From: Candidatus Gastranaerophilales bacterium | GTDB lineage: Bacteria > Cyanobacteriota > Vampirovibrionia > Gastranaerophilales > Gastranaerophilaceae | Assembly: GCA_944326425.1 (NCBI GenBank) | Contig: CALVDX010000005.1 | Coordinates: 1 to 64,000 of the forward strand | Length of the DNA stretch: 64,000 nucleotides | Direction: 5' to 3' | Part shown: positions 60,562 to 64,000 of the stretch, one piece after another | Layout: every line of letters begins with the position of its first letter | How positions within the stretch are numbered: the first letter of the stretch is position 1 | Made by a program: the position numbers and the translations under genes | The notes under the pieces: generated by a model | Seen by the model: only the letters and a program-made list of their open reading frames with translations | Database searches by the model: none | What the model was told of the DNA's origin: nothing

Positions 60562-61166
60562 AACCAGTCAATTAATGCTTTGGAATCTCCAAAGTTAATA
60601 TCAAATCCTGCATTTTTAGCGTTATCCATAATTACTTCACGGCTGATGTTGTAAGCTTTTGGCTCAACCGGAATATTACTTGCTTCCCACATTTCCGGCG
60701 AAATCGTGTTAGAAACAGGGTCGTAAACTTCGCTGTAATTTAAACCGTCGTTCACACAGGCAGGCATTTTATTATGTGTCTTGCCGTCTTTATCCGTTAT
60801 GTAAAACAAAAGCCCGTGCGTACGGCAGATTATTGCACGGTTATTGTAGATGGAACACCGGTTATTTATTAGAAAAGGACATTCGTACAGGTATTTTTCT
60901 TTACTCTCAGAATTGCGTTCTGCCTTTATTTTATCTGTTTTTGCAATGATTTGCGCCTGTATTTCTTCCGGCAGGTTTCTAAAACCTGCAACCATATACA
61001 TTAATTCCAGTTCCGAAACAGGATATTCTCCGACACTGCAGCAGCCGGCACATCCTTCTTTACAGTGAATGTAAGGTTTTTGAATATCAAAAAATTTCTT
61101 TAAATAATTAACTTCAACAAGGTTAATATATTCTATATACCCCTGCAAATCTTTGATTGTTATCAT
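60558..61166 (-). CDS. YkgJ-family cysteine cluster protein
   Basis: 202 residues with the CxxCC-type cluster near the N-terminus (CKEGCAGCCSVGEYPVSELE, about 35-54) and CPFLINNRCSIYNNRAIICR (about 95-114), the pattern of the YkgJ/Fliw-type zinc- or iron-chelating domain. Possibly a metalloprotein that modifies another protein; no substrate can be named. Convergent with rpe, overlapping its last 4 bp. Confidence 0.85.
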   Translation of the reverse strand: MITIKDLQGYIEYINLVEVNYLKKFFDIQKPYIHCKEGCAGCCSVGEYPVSELELMYMVAGFRNLPEEIQAQIIAKTDKIKAERNSESKEKYLYECPFLINNRCSIYNNRAIICRTHGLLFYITDKDGKTHNKMPACVNDGLNYSEVYDPVSNTISPEMWEASNIPVEPKAYNISREVIMDNAKNAGFDINFGDSKALIDWF

Positions 61167-61212
61167 AGTTCAAGAGTAACATATAGACTAAAAAAATTCT
61201 ACAAAAATATAT

Positions 61213-62207
61213 CTAATTTTGAAGATTATCCAATTTTTTCTGTTCTTTGCGCATTATTGATTTTTTAAAGAGCAGCCAGCCTAAAGTGGAAACAGTACCG
61301 CAAATAGCGGCGCCGGCAGCAGACCATTTGCCTATTGTTTTTATCGGGGCTTTGCCGAGTCCTTTATTTAAATCTTTGGCTCCCTGTACTATGCTTTTCT
61401 GCATATTTTTGAGCGGCTCTGTAATCCATGTTAAGTCCTTACCCATATCCTTTAAACATTGAATGATAGCTTTTGAATTACGAACCTGGGGATTGACTTT
61501 TAGTTCTTCTCCTATTTGATTGCAGACTCTACCCCATGCTTCTCGCTGTTCAGGTGTGAAGTTTTGAATATTTATGACTGCCTGGGAAATTCCTTCGGCT
61601 ATATTTCCGGTTATATCACCGATAATTTTACTTGTTTTTTTTATTAAAACCTAGAAATTTAAGTACAGTTTGTCCCACAGGTGATTTAACAGTTTGTTTT
61701 ACTCCTGCACTTGTATAATTTTTAAAGTTTTTCTTAACGGACAGCGAATTAATAAATGGATCTATAACGCTGTCGATAACAGAAGATGCAGCTGCGTCGT
61801 TTTTGAATGTTTCGTGCAGCCTTTCAGATATAGTGCCGCTTATTTTTATTACGTCCTCAACGACTTCCGGTGATTTAATGCTATTTATAACATTGACAAG
61901 ATTAGTAATTGCCGCTGAATTATTAATACCTGTTTTAAATCCCTGAGCAGAATCCGTAATAATTTGTGCGTATTTTTGGCCTGCTATGGAGGCTATAAGT
62001 TCACCGGGGAGTTTACACAATCCAACTAATCCGCCTAAGACAGCTCCTCCAATCATGCCGGATGTTCCGGCAACTACACCCGCAGCATTTGCTATCCTGT
62101 CGGGATTTTTCGATATGTATATTTGCGGTTTTTCTTTTTTTGTATTGTTTTCATTTTTTTTCAATTTGTGCTTTAAAATTACTTCTACCGTTAATACTTA
62201 ATTCCAT
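61213..62207 (-). pseudogene. Gene interrupted by two A8 tracts (glycine-zipper protein)
   Basis: Reading starts at ATG 62207, with AGGAG 8 nt upstream, and gives MELSINGRSNFKAQIEKK before a TGA right after an A8 run (62161-62154). Removing one A joins it to the next frame (62153-61628, hydrophobic Gly-zipper helices such as SGMIGGAVLGGLVGL). That frame stops just after a second A8 run (61642-61635). Removing one A there joins it to a frame that runs without stop to 61213 (SKIIGDITGNIAEGISQ ... KSIMRKEQKKLDNLQN). With both changes the product is 330 residues. The last part has no start codon of its own before Met at 61446, so it needs the upstream frame. Options: decayed gene, homopolymer error, phase variation, or polymerase slippage. 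Function unknown. Confidence 0.75.
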
Positions 62208-62362
62208 TTCAACAACTCCTTAAATATAAAAAGAATGCAGCTGAAAAGAAATTGCTATAAAAAAAACGGAATTTACAAAAATTTACAATCTATTGTTTTA
62301 ATTTGTAATACTCAATTGTTGGATATAACCAGATTACAAATCAAAATATTTATGCGATAATA

Positions 62363-62965
62363 ATGTGTATGAAAATCAAAGACTATCTTGACAAATTTTT
62401 AAAACTCGATAGAAAACACCAAGGGTATATATTAGGTTTTGTTATTGCTGCAGGAATATTGATGTGGGCATTTATTTCTGCCGGAATTATGACTGCTGAC
62501 TTTAACAGAAATAAACTTGATAATGCTTCTGACAGGCAGGAGGTTAAAACCCGCGGGATAATTATTACCGAAACCAAAGACAAGAAAAAATACTGGGAAA
62601 TTTACGGTGAGACCGGAAATTATAACAATGCAGATAAAAAGGCGGAACTTGATAATATAATTGGTAATTTTTATAAAGAAAATTCGGTTTCTATGAGTTT
62701 TTCGGCTGTACATGGAGTATATGACGAAGTTAATAAGACAATTACACTCAGGGAAAAAGTGTTTGTTGTCATAGAAGACGGTACATCATTGAAAAGTGAT
62801 GAGCTTATCTGGCAGGGAAATGATAAAGATATCCTTGCAAACGGTAATGTTATAATAGAACGTAACGGAGAAATGACGGCTGTTGCCGAACATGCAATCA
62901 TTTCACCGGATTTTGATAAATTTAAAATAAAAGGTAAATCTCAAACAAAGGTTTACGGTAAATAA
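62363..62965 (+). CDS. lptC: Lipopolysaccharide export periplasmic protein LptC
   Basis: 200 residues (ATG 62363; ATG 62369 equally possible). One N-terminal membrane helix (YILGFVIAAGILMWAFISAG, about 22-41) and a periplasmic beta-jellyroll with the LptC pattern (GIIITETKDKKKYWEIYGET, LKSDELIWQGNDKDILANGN). It links the inner-membrane LptBFG ATPase to LptA. Directly followed by lptA (9 bp), as in most diderms. Confidence 0.85.
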   Translation: MCMKIKDYLDKFLKLDRKHQGYILGFVIAAGILMWAFISAGIMTADFNRNKLDNASDRQEVKTRGIIITETKDKKKYWEIYGETGNYNNADKKAELDNIIGNFYKENSVSMSFSAVHGVYDEVNKTITLREKVFVVIEDGTSLKSDELIWQGNDKDILANGNVIIERNGEMTAVAEHAIISPDFDKFKIKGKSQTKVYGK

Positions 62966-62974
62966 GGAGAAGTA

Positions 62975-63928
62975 ATGAAAAAGTTAATTCTTTTATTAAT
63001 ACTTATAACAACCGGAGTTGGCGTAATTGCTGCTGATCTGGTAATTGATTCCAAAACCCAGACTTATAACGAAAAGGATAATAAAATAAAATTTGAAGGC
63101 AATGTAAACGTTCAGGTGGATGACGTAAAAGTTGTCGGCGAGCAGGCTGATGTTACGGTATTACCAAATAAAAAGCCGGATATTGTAACCTTTTATGATA
63201 AACCCTATGCTTACGAAGTAAAAGCAAATAAAAAACGTGAAGTTAAAGCAAATATTCTTAAGCTTTCACTGATTAATAAAATAATTAAGGCTCAGGGAGA
63301 CAGCCAGAGTATTGTTACGGACGGAAAAATCCCTATTGCTGTCATTAATGCGGACGAACAGGAATATGACACACAGAACAATATAATGGTTGCAACAGGT
63401 TCTGTAACTATCAAGTATAAGGATATTGAAACATTTTCTGATAAGGCAATTATTGTGACAAACAAGCAGGGAGATTTGCAAAAGATAGATCTTATCGGAC
63501 GGGCAATTTTAAAAGAAAAACAGAATACATCTTATGCGGACCACTTTATCTATTCGGCAGTAACAGAAGAATTAACAGCTCAAGGGCATACAAAGTCAGT
63601 TTCTATATCTGATAACGGGTCTACAATGATTTTAAATGCGGATTATCAGCATTATGACCGCCGTAAAAATACCTTTATGGGCAGCGGTAGTGTTGTAATT
63701 TATTATCAGGATTACATTGCAAGGGGGCCAAAGGTTGTGTTCTATCCGGATGCAAAAACAGGCAAACCTAATGAGATGGTGCTCGTCGGTCGTTCCATGA
63801 TTACGCAGGGCGAAAGAGATATCCATGCGGACAGTATCAAACTTACAATGGATCCGAAGAATTTTGAGGCAGTCGGAAATGTAAGAACAGTTATCAGAAA
63901 TGTAAATTCTCTTGATGACAGTAAGTAA
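62975..63928 (+). CDS. lptA: LptA/OstA-like lipopolysaccharide transport protein
   Basis: 317 residues, about twice the size of E. coli LptA. Signal peptide (MKKLILLLILITTGVGVIAA), then two or more OstA-type jellyroll segments: KIKFEGNVNVQVDDVKVVGE, NNIMVATGSVTIKYKDIETF and NTFMGSGSVVIYYQDYIARG. Forms the periplasmic bridge for LPS. Longer LptA-like proteins also occur in cyanobacteria. An lptB-like start follows 45 bp downstream. Confidence 0.85.
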   Translation: MKKLILLLILITTGVGVIAADLVIDSKTQTYNEKDNKIKFEGNVNVQVDDVKVVGEQADVTVLPNKKPDIVTFYDKPYAYEVKANKKREVKANILKLSLINKIIKAQGDSQSIVTDGKIPIAVINADEQEYDTQNNIMVATGSVTIKYKDIETFSDKAIIVTNKQGDLQKIDLIGRAILKEKQNTSYADHFIYSAVTEELTAQGHTKSVSISDNGSTMILNADYQHYDRRKNTFMGSGSVVIYYQDYIARGPKVVFYPDAKTGKPNEMVLVGRSMITQGERDIHADSIKLTMDPKNFEAVGNVRTVIRNVNSLDDSK

Positions 63929-63973
63929 AATTGTGTGCTTCTGCCTTTACGGGGGCGGAGCGAAAGGTGTAAA

Positions 63974-64000
63974 ATGTCAGAAAAAATTGATTTAGCAGTA
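63974..64000 (+). CDS. Start of a gene, probably lptB (cut by window edge)
   Basis: Nine codons, MSEKIDLAV, preceded by AAAGGTG at good spacing. Position directly after lptC-lptA makes the ABC ATPase LptB the expected gene; the visible residues alone cannot confirm this. Confidence 0.45.

Noticed and set aside
61636-61642. Classic -1 ribosomal frameshift at A-AAA-AAC
   Set aside because: The heptamer is in the right phase, but a -1 shift leads to a stop within about eight codons; the open downstream frame needs the opposite shift (or loss of one A).
61628-62164. Separate 178-residue gene starting at TTG 62164
   Set aside because: No ribosome-binding site at the TTG, whereas ATG 62207 with AGGAG leads into it after a one-base slip; treated as part of the interrupted gene.
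1-64000. tRNA, rRNA, insertion sequences, prophage
   Set aside because: Reading both strands I saw no cloverleaf with a TTCGA-type arm, no rRNA-like segment, and no transposase, integrase or phage structural gene; small tRNAs could still be missed by eye.

Overview
The window is low-GC, densely coded bacterial chromosome from a Gram-negative (diderm) cell. LptC/LptA, the P- and L-ring flagellar proteins FlgI/FlgH, a secretin and an autotransporter all require an outer membrane. ClpC and the OmpR-type response regulator look cyanobacterial. There is no trace of photosynthesis, and a Thermotoga-type monocluster ferredoxin suggests anaerobic life. My best guess is a non-photosynthetic cyanobacterial relative (Vampirovibrionia/'Melainabacteria', possibly gut Gastranaerophilales). 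This rests on protein resemblance recalled from memory, not on a search.

Layout. 0-8 kb: end of a glycine-rich protein, clpC, then cdd, a zinc-ribbon ORF, pgpH, ybeY and dgkA (the Firmicutes-like pgpH-ybeY-dgkA block) and a repeat-bearing secreted protein. 8-19 kb: an odd phosphohexomutase, a toxin-like gene beside a repeat-rich non-coding stretch, a nucleotidyltransferase-ribF-formyltransferase operon, pgi and trxB. 19-28 kb: a minus-strand flagellar operon (lytic transglycosylase, flgF, flgG, flgA, flgH, flgI, flgJ, flgM, flgN, flgK, flgL). 28-37 kb: aroE, a cell-wall amidase, murI, dnaA, a probable replication origin, an orphan response regulator and dnaN. 37-41.6 kb: leuD, a processive glycosyltransferase, apt, deoB, ferredoxin and a lipoprotein. 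41.6-50.3 kb: accessory surface region with a GGAI-repeat autotransporter and lineage-specific membrane-active-looking proteins, plus a NarL-type regulator and ribD. 50.4-60.6 kb: recA, a 6S-like RNA, a four-gene type IV pilus/type II secretion operon (GspC/PilP-like, secretin, ATPase, platform), an SDR and rpe. 60.6-64 kb: a YkgJ-type Cys-cluster protein, a gene broken by two A8 tracts, and lptC-lptA-(lptB).

The most interesting signals are: a probable oriC between dnaA and the response regulator with a cluster of non-canonical DnaA boxes (TTTTCTACA), together with changed DNA-contact residues in DnaA; a repeat family that begins exactly at the stop codons of three genes including dnaA and dnaN; a gene needing two one-base slips at A8 runs to be read through; a 175-nt 6S-like RNA with promoter and terminator; and a short N-terminal motif shared by unrelated hypothetical proteins. 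No tRNA, rRNA, CRISPR array, transposase or prophage was recognised.
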